Origin: Henriciella sp045287255 | GTDB lineage: Bacteria > Pseudomonadota > Alphaproteobacteria > Caulobacterales > Hyphomonadaceae | Assembly: GCF_045287255.1 (NCBI RefSeq) | Contig: NZ_CP137142.1 | Location: 62,001 to 126,000 of the forward strand | Reading direction: 5' to 3' | Length of the DNA: 64,000 nt | Part shown: one piece after another, positions 51,699-61,418 of the stretch | Layout of the letters: the number at the start of each line of letters is the position of its first letter | Numbering within the stretch: the first letter of the stretch is position 1 | The notes under the pieces: model-generated | What the model was told of the DNA's origin: nothing | The model's database searches: none | Seen by the model: the letters and a program-made list of their open reading frames with translations, nothing else | Made by a program: the position numbers and the translations under genes

Positions 51699-52394
51699 AT
51701 GATCAAGACATCTTTATGCGCTAGCGGTTTGGCACTGGCTTTAGTGGCCGCATGTGGAGGTCCTTCTGGCGGAAGCACAAGCAAAGCGGCAGGCGCCGAT
51801 TGCCCACCCTTGCAGAAAGGGAATGGGATCATGGTAAGCTCTCGCTACGATTACGAAGACCTGATTGAAGCAAACAAATGGCGCACGGACATGTTTCCAG
51901 CGAGCTGCGCTGGCCAGATGGCCCCTCTGATCCCTGATCTGCCAGACGGGTTTGGTGTTGTCCCGACAAATAAACCCTACATCATGACAGACGACCATGT
52001 GTATCTGGCCTATGCGGAACTGCCCCATCCACTCTATCTTGATGAAGACATTCCGAATATTCCCGTCGATCTCAATCGGATTGAATTCGAGATTGTCCGC
52101 TTCACAGAAGAAGAAATGACAACCCTGCGGGATTGGATGGCCGCCAACTCTGATAACTATCTGACCAGTGAACTCGACGGTCAGCCTGTGTATCTCATTG
52201 GAGGCTTTGCCACGATGCGAATGGGCAAGAATGATCGGCTCGCAACTTCACTGCATACTTTTCTGGAAGATGGCACCGTTATCCGTGTCAGCCATAAGAG
52301 CCTGTTTACCCAGGGAAGCGGATTTGAACTGTCGCCATTGGTGCAAACGCTGCTTGGGGATATACTCCGCCGTGCGGAGGCCGCTGGCCTTTAG
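51699..52394 (+). CDS. Exported lipoprotein of unknown function
   Basis: 231-residue lipoprotein (ALVAAC, Cys18) with a Gly/Ser linker. The mature domain has QMAPLIPDLPDGFGVVPTNKP, YAELPHPLYLDEDIPNIPVD and DEDGTVIRVSHKSLF-like stretches. No named domain. A weak similarity in the LIP-x-L-x-G-W/F-G pattern to the lipoprotein at 46404 is visible. ATG 51699 has GGAAGAG upstream and begins the signal peptide; upstream in-frame codons back to 51588 lack support. It is 23 bases before the regulator-hydrolase fusion and probably co-transcribed with it. Confidence 0.72.
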   Translation: MIKTSLCASGLALALVAACGGPSGGSTSKAAGADCPPLQKGNGIMVSSRYDYEDLIEANKWRTDMFPASCAGQMAPLIPDLPDGFGVVPTNKPYIMTDDHVYLAYAELPHPLYLDEDIPNIPVDLNRIEFEIVRFTEEEMTTLRDWMAANSDNYLTSELDGQPVYLIGGFATMRMGKNDRLATSLHTFLEDGTVIRVSHKSLFTQGSGFELSPLVQTLLGDILRRAEAAGL

Positions 52395-52417
52395 GGAACA
52401 GGAGGGCTCTGAGAGGG

Positions 52418-54142
52418 ATGACAGACAAGGATGCGCGCGCGCGGGTCGCAGCCGCTGATGTCTTGAGCGGCCTGTATGAAGCCGTTGCTGATCATACCCG
52501 CTTGGATGGCTTATTGCAGGGTATGGATGACTTCCTCGAAGCCAATGCCGATGGCCTGGAAAGTGGGAATGCCGACTGGAAACGCATGTTCCGCGAGCAC
52601 TTTGGGCGTGTCGGACAGTTTCTTGACTCTGATCTTGGCGATCATCGTGAGGCTCCAATTGTCTTTTTGGAGCGGCAGGTCGTTCCTGCTGCAACCCTCA
52701 ATCGCAATGTTGATATTGTAGCGGCTAATCAACTGTTCGTTGGCATGGTGGATGAAGACATCCAAAGTCTGGCTGGAACCTTCACAACGCCTGCAGATGA
52801 GAAACGCTTCTTCGACCTCTGCCGCACCAATGGAAGCGCTGTTCCAGCCCTGATTTCCTTCACATTGCCAGAGGCGCACACACCGATTTTTGTCGTTGCC
52901 TCGAAAAGCCCGCATCTGGATTTGCCGGCGCAAATGGGACCCCTGATCACGATTAAAGCGGCCAAGGCTACCTGGAACCCGGACATCGTTCCCTTGCTGG
53001 AAAGCGCATATGGCCTCACGCACGCTGAGATCGAGGTTCTGGAAGGGCTGGTTGAGTCCGGTTCTGTTGCAGCGGTTGCAGATCAGAGAGAGCGCTCTGT
53101 GCGAACCGTGCGGACACAACTGACCCATATCTTCAGCAAGCTGGGCCTTGCCAGCCAGACAGAGCTGGCTCTGTTTCTTGCAACGCTCACACAGCTAATG
53201 ACGAAAGAACGCCGCCCTTCCGAGATCGGCGACGATTGGATCAAAGCCAGCGGTGACGAGATGACATCGCACATGGCCGAAAGTGGCGGCCAGCGTCTGG
53301 CTTATGTGAAATATGGTGATCCTGAGGGGCAGCCTGTCTTGATGCTGCACTCGACAACACCGCCACAAATGACTCCGGATTTCAGAGCAGCCTGCCGGGC
53401 TGCCGGTTTGTTGATGATTGGCTGCCACAAACCGGGCGCAGCAGGCGGGACAGAATGCCCAGCCAAAGCTGGCCCGTACGATCTGGCAGATAGTTATCGC
53501 GCTGTTCTGGATGCCGAGGGGGTCGAGACCACGATCATAGCCGGGCATTGTTCTGGCGGATTGTATGCGCTGGCTGTCGCCAAGGCTTTCCGCGATCGGG
53601 TAGACGGCGTCATTCTGGTCGATACAGGTGTACCGTTGAAAAAGCGATCAGATCTGCTGAGCTTGCCGAGATCAACACGACGCACCTTCATTCCAGCCCG
53701 CTATATGCCTGAAATCTTATTGGTCCCGCATCGCATTTTTGCCGCCAACTTCAAGCGATCAGCGGCGGGTGAAGCACGTGTGGTCGACTATTTCTTTCAG
53801 GACAGCCCGGCAGATCAGGCCCTCACACGCGTGGATCGCAAGTATTATGAGATTACGCGGCAAACGATCGAGTATTCCTTTGCCGATATTGAGCGGCTTG
53901 TGGCTGATGTTTGCCGCTGGGCCAGTGATTGGTCAGAGCTACTTGAGTTGCCTGCAGACATGCCCTGCGCCTTTGTCCATGGCGAAGCTAACACGATGTT
54001 TTCCGGAGATCGCATAAGGCATTTTGTTCAGGCCAATTCTCATTTCTCGCTATACTCAGCCGAAGACAAAGGGCAACTCCAAATCTATCAGGATCCGAGT
54101 ATGTTTCTTCAAGCGATAAACGAATTGTTCTGGCGCGAATAA
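52418..54142 (+). CDS. LuxR-HTH / alpha-beta hydrolase fusion
   Basis: 574-residue fusion. Residues about 1-190 are an unassigned, PAS-like sensor region; 199-253 form a LuxR-type helix-turn-helix (LTHAEIEVLEGLVESGSVAAVADQRERSVRTVRTQLTHIFSKLG); 290-574 are an alpha/beta hydrolase fold (RLAYVKYGDPEGQPVLMLHST ... AGHCSGGLYALAVAKA). The nucleophile elbow has Cys378 (G-H-C-S-G-G) where Ser is usual, and the catalytic His position near the C-terminus reads DKGQLQIY, Gln for His by hand alignment. It may thus bind a ligand rather than cleave it, in the manner of hydrolase-derived receptors. The lipoprotein before it may be its target or partner. Confidence 0.85.
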   Translation: MTDKDARARVAAADVLSGLYEAVADHTRLDGLLQGMDDFLEANADGLESGNADWKRMFREHFGRVGQFLDSDLGDHREAPIVFLERQVVPAATLNRNVDIVAANQLFVGMVDEDIQSLAGTFTTPADEKRFFDLCRTNGSAVPALISFTLPEAHTPIFVVASKSPHLDLPAQMGPLITIKAAKATWNPDIVPLLESAYGLTHAEIEVLEGLVESGSVAAVADQRERSVRTVRTQLTHIFSKLGLASQTELALFLATLTQLMTKERRPSEIGDDWIKASGDEMTSHMAESGGQRLAYVKYGDPEGQPVLMLHSTTPPQMTPDFRAACRAAGLLMIGCHKPGAAGGTECPAKAGPYDLADSYRAVLDAEGVETTIIAGHCSGGLYALAVAKAFRDRVDGVILVDTGVPLKKRSDLLSLPRSTRRTFIPARYMPEILLVPHRIFAANFKRSAAGEARVVDYFFQDSPADQALTRVDRKYYEITRQTIEYSFADIERLVADVCRWASDWSELLELPADMPCAFVHGEANTMFSGDRIRHFVQANSHFSLYSAEDKGQLQIYQDPSMFLQAINELFWRE

Positions 54143-54174
54143 AGTATTCAAGTTTCCTTTGACGGCTCCCCCGC

Positions 54175-56118
54175 TCACGGTCGCGATGAGATGCTTTTAG
54201 GCTTATCAACACTGCAAAACCTGGTGCTAGGCATAAATGGAGTTTTCCACTCAATGAACTGAAGGTTGTCCAGCTTAAATCTCGCCTGCGCATCTTTGGA
54301 ATGCACGTCAAACAGCACTCGGATCGAGCGTGTCCTTGTTCTGGGGCTGTCAAAGTCCAAGTCGAGTTGTATCGATTCTTCAGCTTCGAGCGTTACCGAA
54401 CCGACTAGGACCTTACGACCATTTTGAAGCGCATCCTGGAGTCCTTGTCTGGTCGCTCTAATCTGCAAGTAGACATCGACCTGAACCTCAGCTGTAGATG
54501 ACACATCTGCACGAACGGACATTGGTGTACCTGGCGTGAAGATACGCTGAAACTTACGCATGCCTGTTGTTATGCTCTGCTGCTCTGGTAGGTCGATGTA
54601 TAACTTATTGTTCCATGGTTGCTCTTGTGAGGCGCGAATACCGATCCGCTCATCAGAGTCCAACCAAGACCGGTCAGGCGCTTCAAAGAGTGTATGCGTG
54701 TCAAAGTCGCCGCGAACCAACAGATCCTGGCCTGTCCGCGCCATGCCGGCATGACAGTCTATTGCGGCACTAAAGTTGGGCTGGGGTTGAGGGGGCGAGA
54801 CAGACTTTGACAAAATCATATGCCCCCCTGATCGCGTGATGCGTGTTTCCCGTTTAGCGGATAGGTCAAATAAGCGTTGATTGATGGCCTCGCGCATCGC
54901 TCCCACAGCCGGCGTAGGATGATAGCCCTTTATGTAGACTGGCACTGCCTCAGCATGGTGAAACTCATTACCATCCATCCAAACATAGAGCAGCGCCGCG
55001 GATTGGGCGGCATAGAAATACTGATCGAACAAGAAGTTACCAAGTGACCAAGCGATGAGTTTCCCCTGATATAACTCAAGGCCCTGAACCACATGCGGGT
55101 GATGCCCAATTACGAGTGCAGCTCCATTATCAACCGCCTGTTTGAGCTTGGTTTCAATAGAAAGAGTTGGCTCTTCCACATATTCGAGACCACCATGGAA
55201 TTGCAGTATGGGAGTCCCTTCATTTGCTACGCTTGCCCGAACTGATGAAAGGATGTTGTCGATCGACCCAAGCGCTGCCCCGCCTTTGTCAACTTCAGCG
55301 GATTGACTTGTCGGTCCAGCTGACCAGCCAACATAGCTAAGGAAGTCAAAGGCAAATGAACCTGCCTGATGCCGATGAGCCTTAAGAGCCTCTGCTTCAT
55401 TCTTTCCTGCACCAGAATAATCGAGCTGACTTTCTCTCAAATGAGCCAGAGTCACATCAAGTCCGGGCTCAAGAAAGTCATAAGTATGGTTGTTCCCCAA
55501 AGCGACGTAATCAATGCCTGCCCATTCCAGAGCCTTCAGTGTTTCCGGCGCAGAATAGAATGTAACGAACTTCGGAGCTGGCTCGCTTGGAGGTGTTTCA
55601 AAAATAGGTGTCTCAAGATTGACTGAAGCATAGTCAGCGCGCTCGAGATAGGGCTTCATTTCGGCAAGCAATAGCTTTGAGTCTTCCAACCTTGTTCCAG
55701 GGTGCACAAGCACAGGTTCCCCTTCAAACGGATCATAGAAACGCCGACCAATCATCGTATCACCGCCAAACACGAAGAGCGTTCGGCCTGACTTGCGAGC
55801 GACTAGAACGATATCGCCAATCTTGGTCCCTTGCATAAGCTCTGCATGACTGAACGTATGGCGCATCGAGTAAAAGCCATCGGCCTCAACCTCTATTTTG
55901 TATACAAGCGCGGCGAATGGCCTAACCGCAAAGCTCCCATCGCTATCCACAGCAAACCGTTCATCCCCAATGCTGAGCACTGCGCTGATAGGATTCCCAT
56001 TCACATCGACGACGCGTCCGGACACCCAGCCCGGTTCTTGCGTTTCTTGTACCGACTGACACGCCGCAATGGCCGATGTAAAGGCAAGCGCTAGCGCGCT
56101 AAAGATCAGGCGCAGCAT
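54175..56118 (-). CDS. CapA-like metallophosphoesterase lipoprotein
   Basis: 647-residue exported lipoprotein (SAIAAC, Cys20). A carboxypeptidase-regulatory-like beta domain (about 30-110) precedes a CapA/PgsA-type metallophosphoesterase core (FVFGGDTMIGRRFYDP ... ASVNLETPIFETPP ... YVALGNNHTYDFLEPGLDVTLAHLRESQLDYSGAG ... VIGHHPHVVQGLELYQGKLIAWSLGNFLFD). CapA/PgsA proteins are linked to poly-gamma-glutamate synthesis or release. A C-terminal region of about 200 residues resembles a beta-sandwich. The gene overlaps the preceding symporter gene by 20 bases, so it is the last gene of the operon. Confidence 0.88.
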   Translation of the reverse strand: MLRLIFSALALAFTSAIAACQSVQETQEPGWVSGRVVDVNGNPISAVLSIGDERFAVDSDGSFAVRPFAALVYKIEVEADGFYSMRHTFSHAELMQGTKIGDIVLVARKSGRTLFVFGGDTMIGRRFYDPFEGEPVLVHPGTRLEDSKLLLAEMKPYLERADYASVNLETPIFETPPSEPAPKFVTFYSAPETLKALEWAGIDYVALGNNHTYDFLEPGLDVTLAHLRESQLDYSGAGKNEAEALKAHRHQAGSFAFDFLSYVGWSAGPTSQSAEVDKGGAALGSIDNILSSVRASVANEGTPILQFHGGLEYVEEPTLSIETKLKQAVDNGAALVIGHHPHVVQGLELYQGKLIAWSLGNFLFDQYFYAAQSAALLYVWMDGNEFHHAEAVPVYIKGYHPTPAVGAMREAINQRLFDLSAKRETRITRSGGHMILSKSVSPPQPQPNFSAAIDCHAGMARTGQDLLVRGDFDTHTLFEAPDRSWLDSDERIGIRASQEQPWNNKLYIDLPEQQSITTGMRKFQRIFTPGTPMSVRADVSSTAEVQVDVYLQIRATRQGLQDALQNGRKVLVGSVTLEAEESIQLDLDFDSPRTRTRSIRVLFDVHSKDAQARFKLDNLQFIEWKTPFMPSTRFCSVDKPKSISSRP

Positions 56119-57343
56119 TGTAAGTCTCCGTATCGAGTTCACTTTCTGATTTGGCGACTACGGTCGCGACTGCCAGGTCGCCTGTGACATTGACTACGGT
56201 CCGCATCATGTCCAGAACCCGATCAAACGGGAGAATGAAACCGACAATAATCGCAGTCTGCTCTGCCGAAATCCCAATTGACGTGAGCACCGCCGCAAGT
56301 AGGAAGAGCGAGGCCGAAGGCACAGATGCTGTACCAATCGAAACGAGCGTTGTCGTCAAACCAATGATGAGATAATCGCTTATATCCAGAGGTACGCCAA
56401 AGGCTTGAGCTGAGAACAGTGCCACAATCCCAACATAGAGAGCGGTACCGTCCATGTTTACGGTGGCCCCAAGCGGCAGCACAGAAGACCGTACGGGCAC
56501 ACCAATCCCCAAATTCTCTTCAGCGGCAGCCATAGTTGCAGGCAAGGTCGCGGCGCTGGAAGAAGTTGAGTAAGCTAAGAGCTGGGGATCAACCGCGCCG
56601 CGCGCGAAAGGTAAAACCCGCATTCGCGCCAGAAACTTGACCATACCAAACTGCACGAAGACAATGTGAGCTATACAAGCAAGATAAACCGCGAGCGCGA
56701 GGGTCACTACTTTTAGTAAGGTCGTTGCCCCTTGTGTCCCTGCAACCCATGCAATCAGCGCGAACACACCGAATGGTGCCAGTTCCATGACGATAAAAGT
56801 GAGCTTCAGCATCACCTCAGCGCCAGCATTGAACACGTCTCTGAGGACCTTTGCCTCGTCCCCAACCATTATGATGCCAACCCCGATCAGGATCGCAAAA
56901 ATGATCACAGCGAGAATGTTACCCTCTGCCAAAGCGGCAATCGGATTAATGGGAATCATGTTCATTAAACGCTCAGCGAGCGTGGTCGCGCTTGAGAGTG
57001 TTTGCGCTTCAGCACCTGAAAGATCGACTCCGACGCCTGGCTGCATGATTGTGCCGAAGATCAAACCGATTGTTATCGCTGCAGCCGTAGTGCCAAGATA
57101 AAGCACGAAAGCTTTCAGACCAATGGAGCCGAGTCTTCTAGCATCCCCCATAGCGACAACACCGGCCACCAAAGTTGTAAAAATCAACGGTACGACCAGC
57201 ATGCGAATGGAGCGCACAAAGATGTCGCCTATCCAACGGATTGAACTCGCCCCTTCCCCCCAGACCAAGCCGGCAATCAGTCCGAGGATCAATGCGCCGA
57301 GTATTCGTTTCCATAATGTAATTCTAAACCACGCTTTGATCAT
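56099..57343 (-). CDS. Glutamate/aspartate-type cation symporter (GltP/DAACS family)
   Basis: 414-residue secondary transporter with about eight hydrophobic segments. Serine-rich SSSAATLPATM (HP1), NMDGTALYVG (TM7) and PFDRVLDMMRTVVNVTGDLAVATVV (TM8) are the glutamate-transporter signatures. The D-x-x-R-T pattern in TM8 (as in GltPh, where the Arg binds the side-chain carboxylate) points to acidic amino acids rather than C4-dicarboxylates. It is co-located with D-amino-acid enzymes and lies 17 bases after the D-aminoacylase gene on the same strand. Confidence 0.92.
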   Translation of the reverse strand: MIKAWFRITLWKRILGALILGLIAGLVWGEGASSIRWIGDIFVRSIRMLVVPLIFTTLVAGVVAMGDARRLGSIGLKAFVLYLGTTAAAITIGLIFGTIMQPGVGVDLSGAEAQTLSSATTLAERLMNMIPINPIAALAEGNILAVIIFAILIGVGIIMVGDEAKVLRDVFNAGAEVMLKLTFIVMELAPFGVFALIAWVAGTQGATTLLKVVTLALAVYLACIAHIVFVQFGMVKFLARMRVLPFARGAVDPQLLAYSTSSSAATLPATMAAAEENLGIGVPVRSSVLPLGATVNMDGTALYVGIVALFSAQAFGVPLDISDYLIIGLTTTLVSIGTASVPSASLFLLAAVLTSIGISAEQTAIIVGFILPFDRVLDMMRTVVNVTGDLAVATVVAKSESELDTETYNAAPDL

Positions 57344-57360
57344 CCCATGATCTCCTATTC

Positions 57361-58929
57361 TTACGAGCAGTCTGCTCGGCGCAAAGGTCGCCCGTGCAAC
57401 CCAGAATCGATCTGCCCTTGCGCGATGGCATGCGCGCCATTCACAAATAGGTGGACGACACCCTCAGACAGCTCGGCTGGGTTGGAAAAGTTCGCAAGCG
57501 GACCAAACGTTTCGGGATCGAAGATCACCACGTCAGCGAAATAGCCTGGTTGCAACCGACCGCGATTGCAAAGGTTCAAAGTGGTTGCCGTTAAAGATGT
57601 GCTGCGATTGATAAATTCTGCTAAAGACAAAACAGACTTGTCGAGAACATAAGACTGATACTTGCGTGGGAAGCTCGCATACTTACGTGGATGCCCATTC
57701 GTTCCATCTGAGCTTGTCATGACCCAGGGCTGGACCATAAAGCGCTCAATATCCTGATCCTGCATGTTAAATGAAGCAATACGCGAGTCGCCCTCTAAAA
57801 CGATGTCGATTGCTGCCTGAATAGGATCGGTGCCTCGCGCCTCAGCTTCATCGGCAAGTGTCCGGCTTGGCGCGCCATTCGCCCGCGCAACCAGCAAAAT
57901 AGCAGCCGCGCCGCCCCGACGGCGAAGATTTTCTGTAATCTCGGTCTGCAAACGGCTCTGGTTTTCCGGGGCGCGTAACCGATTAAACATCGCCTCATCG
58001 GAATCTGCTTTCGCCCAGTTCGGGATAAGCGCATTGGAAATACGCGTCCCAGAAGCAGACCATGGATATTGATCGGCTGTGACACGAAGGCCCTCAGATT
58101 GCGCCGCTTCAATCGCCGAGATAAAAGCTTCGCTTTGCCCCCAAACATCGACCCCCAACGCCTTGATGTGCGCGATGTGGACGGAAGCGCCGCTCTGACG
58201 ACCAACTTCAAGAGCCTCTTCGACCGCACCAAGCAAACCTATTGAGTAGCTACTTTCATCGCGTATGTGTGTCTCATACAGCGCATCAAACTCGGCAGCC
58301 ACTTTTGCAAGCTCGATGATTTCATCGGTGGACGCATACGAAGCCGGGGCATAGTAAAGCCCAGTTGAAAGCCCGAGTGCGCCGGCCTCCAAGGCTTCCC
58401 GTACGGTTTGTTTCATCTGATCAAGTTCAGCTACAGTCGGCGGGCGATTGTCGCGCCCCATTGTCTGGCTCCGAATTGAGCCGTGTCCGGTAAACAGAGC
58501 AAAATTTGGTCCCACGCCACGTGCACTCACCGCCCGCAAAGATCCGGCTATATCTATCGGGCCGCCGCCATCATTGCCGGAAACGACTGTGGTCACGCCT
58601 TGAGTGAGATACCCATGCAAAGCTTTGCTGTTAGTGCCGAACAGCACGTCAGATGTCGTGTGCGTATGCGGATCAATAAAGCCCGGAGCAACGATCAGAC
58701 CGGTTGCATCAATTGCAGTCTCACCAGCAAGGTTCGCAGCCTCTGCGTCGCCAATAAAGACGATTTTGTCGCCATCAATGAGAACATCCACAGCCTGTCC
58801 ATCTTCAGACACGCCATCGAATACAAGACCTCCTCTGATCTGAATATCGTAGAGTGTAGAAGGATCGTCAGCGCCCTGACACGCGCTCAGCATGGTCCAT
58901 GCAAAGACGAAGAAGAGGAGCCGCTGCAT
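57361..58929 (-). CDS. N-acyl-D-amino-acid deacylase (D-aminoacylase), exported
   Basis: 522-residue amidohydrolase-superfamily enzyme that releases D-amino acids from N-acyl-D-amino acids. GLIVAPGFIDPHTHTTSD carries the first metal histidines, ETHIRDES follows, and the C-terminal PGYFADVVIFDPETFG is typical. The N-terminus has a lipobox (MLSAC, Cys17), so it acts in the periplasm or at the outer membrane. The length and the Cys-containing ETHIRDESS are consistent with D-aminoacylase rather than dihydroorotase. Followed by the symporter gene. Confidence 0.92.
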   Translation of the reverse strand: MQRLLFFVFAWTMLSACQGADDPSTLYDIQIRGGLVFDGVSEDGQAVDVLIDGDKIVFIGDAEAANLAGETAIDATGLIVAPGFIDPHTHTTSDVLFGTNSKALHGYLTQGVTTVVSGNDGGGPIDIAGSLRAVSARGVGPNFALFTGHGSIRSQTMGRDNRPPTVAELDQMKQTVREALEAGALGLSTGLYYAPASYASTDEIIELAKVAAEFDALYETHIRDESSYSIGLLGAVEEALEVGRQSGASVHIAHIKALGVDVWGQSEAFISAIEAAQSEGLRVTADQYPWSASGTRISNALIPNWAKADSDEAMFNRLRAPENQSRLQTEITENLRRRGGAAAILLVARANGAPSRTLADEAEARGTDPIQAAIDIVLEGDSRIASFNMQDQDIERFMVQPWVMTSSDGTNGHPRKYASFPRKYQSYVLDKSVLSLAEFINRSTSLTATTLNLCNRGRLQPGYFADVVIFDPETFGPLANFSNPAELSEGVVHLFVNGAHAIAQGQIDSGLHGRPLRRADCS

Positions 58930-58934
58930 CAGTG

Positions 58935-60113
58935 CTACTCTTGTTCAAGCAATATCTGCATCATCTCTTGCGCAAATATGCGAGCTGTCTCAGCGACTTC
59001 TGTACGATCGGTTTCATCACCCAGTTCATACGTTATGGCTGGAATACCAAAGCGCTCATAGATGTACGTCTTCGATGTCGGGAGGTCGACATTGTGCGAG
59101 CCTTGTCGGTCAAAGACGTAATCAGGAAGTTTCTTACGCGCACGGGCCAGCCACTCAGCAGTAAAGCCATACTCTGTACCATCAGCACCAATGGGCTGGG
59201 TGTAGAAGACATTCCTGCGTGTCGAGTGGAAATCCAGGAAAAGCGCAAGGCTATTGGACTCAATCTCATCAATAACAGACTTCGCAGACTGGGTTTCAGG
59301 TTGTGTAAACGGACCCCAATCGCGATTGAGGTCGATGCCAGCCATATTGTGGCGCCAATGGCCATGTTCGACGCCATCTGGGTTCAAATTAGGAATAATA
59401 ATGACATCATATTTGTCGCGGAACTGTTGAGCGAGCTCTGAATCGCCAAGGACTTCGTCCGTAAAGCTGACCATAGCGAGAGCACCTGTCACTTCCGGTG
59501 GATGTTGACGTCCAACCAACATCACAGTCTTCGGCGTATCGACCCTGGCATCAGTCCTGATCATCGTGATGGGACGCCCCTCAATAGAGGCGCCTATCTG
59601 CGCCATGCTGACAAATGGCTTTGCTCCATGTCCTTTGGTCCAGGTTTCATGCGCCTCATTGGTGAACAGCTCCTGCCCGGATACGAAAAGGGGGCGATCA
59701 TCGAGATCAATATCCAGCGTCACGCGGTAGCCTGATGCTTTCGCATCAACTCTATCGCCAGGCAGCGCCGACCATGTAACGCCATCAAAGCTGAGTTTCG
59801 GTTTGTACCGGTGTGGATGCTCTTCATAGATGAGGACAAGGCGTACAGGGCCAGCCTGCATAGGCGTCAGCCGAACTGCATACCAGGGGCTTGGATTAAT
59901 CGGGATATCTTCGGGCTTGAGAAGAACTTCAATGGTTCTTGGGTCAGTCACTGCGCAAGACGCCATATTTGCTGCGGAGAAGTTCGCGTCGACTTTGAAG
60001 ACTTCAGTCTGACAAACATTTTCTTCGGCGATCCCGATTGATGTTTCTTGTATTGGCGCTTGCGTGCAGGCCGCGCTCAGCGTGAGCACCATGAATAAGA
60101 GTGTGCGTAGCAT
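58935..60113 (-). CDS. M14 zinc carboxypeptidase, CCP-like, exported lipoprotein
   Basis: 392-residue lipoprotein (TLSAAC, Cys16). An N-terminal beta domain (about 60-145) precedes the M14 fold: zinc ligands His and Glu in VGRQHPPEVTGAL, the third His in FLDFHSTRRN, substrate Arg in GIDLNRDWG, and catalytic Glu in ITYELGDETDR. The layout with the N-terminal domain is closer to cytosolic carboxypeptidase-like (deglutamylase) enzymes than to digestive carboxypeptidase A, which would fit Glu-containing substrates. It follows dadA by 12 bases and precedes the D-aminoacylase by 5. Confidence 0.88.
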   Translation of the reverse strand: MLRTLLFMVLTLSAACTQAPIQETSIGIAEENVCQTEVFKVDANFSAANMASCAVTDPRTIEVLLKPEDIPINPSPWYAVRLTPMQAGPVRLVLIYEEHPHRYKPKLSFDGVTWSALPGDRVDAKASGYRVTLDIDLDDRPLFVSGQELFTNEAHETWTKGHGAKPFVSMAQIGASIEGRPITMIRTDARVDTPKTVMLVGRQHPPEVTGALAMVSFTDEVLGDSELAQQFRDKYDVIIIPNLNPDGVEHGHWRHNMAGIDLNRDWGPFTQPETQSAKSVIDEIESNSLALFLDFHSTRRNVFYTQPIGADGTEYGFTAEWLARARKKLPDYVFDRQGSHNVDLPTSKTYIYERFGIPAITYELGDETDRTEVAETARIFAQEMMQILLEQE

Positions 60114-60125
60114 TTTAAGTCCTCC

Positions 60126-61355
60126 TTATGCTGCGCGTGAAGCGCGAGTGGCTGGGCCGATAAGGTCGGCAAGGTTTTGTGCGGCGCCGGCGGATAAAGT
60201 CCAACCGAACATGCCATGTCCCATGTTCAGATAGATGCCCGGCACCTTTGATTGGCCAACAATGGGTAAGCTACTGGGCGTCGCTGGACGAGCGCCAATC
60301 CAGGTTGATTCAATTCGGGAATAATCAGCCACATCAGGGATAAGCTGCCGGACTGTTCGGATAAGGTCCTGAACGCGCTGGCGGCGACGCTCTTCACTCG
60401 CGATGCCAAAGTCGGCAAACCCGGCAATTCGTATCTGATCGCCAATCCGCGAAAAGACGATTTTGTATCCAGCATCTGTCACGGCCACTTGTGGTGGGTT
60501 TGAGCCAAGCGGCGCGGTTAAGGAATAGCCCATAACGGGATAAATCGGCAGGCGAATATCCAGAGCTTGCAGCAGTTTAGTGCCAGCCACCCCGGTACAG
60601 ACAACCACGGAATCAAAAGTCAGTATCTCTCCTGTTGAGAGTGATAGTTCCTGCGGGCCTTGTTCCTTTGCCGAAACGCCGACAATATTCGTATTAAAGC
60701 TGAACTGAACGTCGAACGCTTTCTCGCAAAAGGCGACCATCTGCTCTGAAAAGCGGGCAGCGTCACCCACTTCATCGCCTTCGATCCATACACCACCAGC
60801 AACCTCGCCATTATAGTTTCGCAAGGCAGGTTCGCGCTGCAAACAGTCTTTCCAGGGTAAAACTTCACGGTATACGCGTTCGATTGACTTAGGCGTCGGT
60901 GCTGCGGCCTTCTCAAGGTCTTTGGCGCTTTTCAAAAGGACAAGCTTGTTCGCTTTGCGGTGCCCAAAATCAAAGCTTGTTTCAGATAGAATCTGCCTAA
61001 AGACAGTCCCCGATTGTTGAGCGAGAGCTGCCAATTGCTCGGCATCTATTTGCGATTGACCCGGCTGGCAATGCCGAAGGAATTGCAAAGACCACTTCAT
61101 AAAATCAAATGATAGCGTCGAGGGCAGTCGGAATGCAGGATCAGCCCCGAACAGAATGCTTGGAACTTTGCCAAGTAAACCCGGCGTCCCCATGGGTGAA
61201 GCAAATCCGTAAGAAAGCTGGCCACCATTTGCGAAGCTGCTTTCCATTGCAGCGCGTGGTTCACGGTCAAAGACCGTTACTTCATGGCCGATCTTGGCCA
61301 GCATGTAGGCTGTGGTTACCCCAACCACACCCGCACCGATGATCGCGATCTTCAT
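60126..61355 (-). CDS. dadA: D-amino-acid dehydrogenase (FAD-dependent)
   Basis: 409-residue FAD oxidoreductase of the DadA/DAO family. Dinucleotide motif IIGAGVVGVTTAYMLAK (residues 5-21) and EVTVFDREPRAAMESSFANGGQLSYGFASPMGTPGL are typical, with WIGARPATPSSLPIVG and NMGHGMFGWTLSAGAAQNLADLI at the C-terminus. It oxidises D-amino acids to keto acids at the inner membrane, passing electrons to the respiratory chain. Between the TonB receptor and the carboxypeptidase gene. Substrate preference within D-amino acids is not readable from sequence. Confidence 0.93.
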   Translation of the reverse strand: MKIAIIGAGVVGVTTAYMLAKIGHEVTVFDREPRAAMESSFANGGQLSYGFASPMGTPGLLGKVPSILFGADPAFRLPSTLSFDFMKWSLQFLRHCQPGQSQIDAEQLAALAQQSGTVFRQILSETSFDFGHRKANKLVLLKSAKDLEKAAAPTPKSIERVYREVLPWKDCLQREPALRNYNGEVAGGVWIEGDEVGDAARFSEQMVAFCEKAFDVQFSFNTNIVGVSAKEQGPQELSLSTGEILTFDSVVVCTGVAGTKLLQALDIRLPIYPVMGYSLTAPLGSNPPQVAVTDAGYKIVFSRIGDQIRIAGFADFGIASEERRRQRVQDLIRTVRQLIPDVADYSRIESTWIGARPATPSSLPIVGQSKVPGIYLNMGHGMFGWTLSAGAAQNLADLIGPATRASRAA

Positions 61356-61418
61356 AATATGCCCCTGGGCATGCAGGTGAGCCCGGAAAGGAAGAGACTC
61401 ACCTGCGTTGGTAAGAGA

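Noticed and set aside
54175..54400. Polysaccharide capsule synthesis by the CapA-like gene
   Set aside because: No CapB/CapC (PgsB/PgsC) synthetase genes are next to it, so a capsule-synthesis operon is not supported; the neighbours are catabolic.
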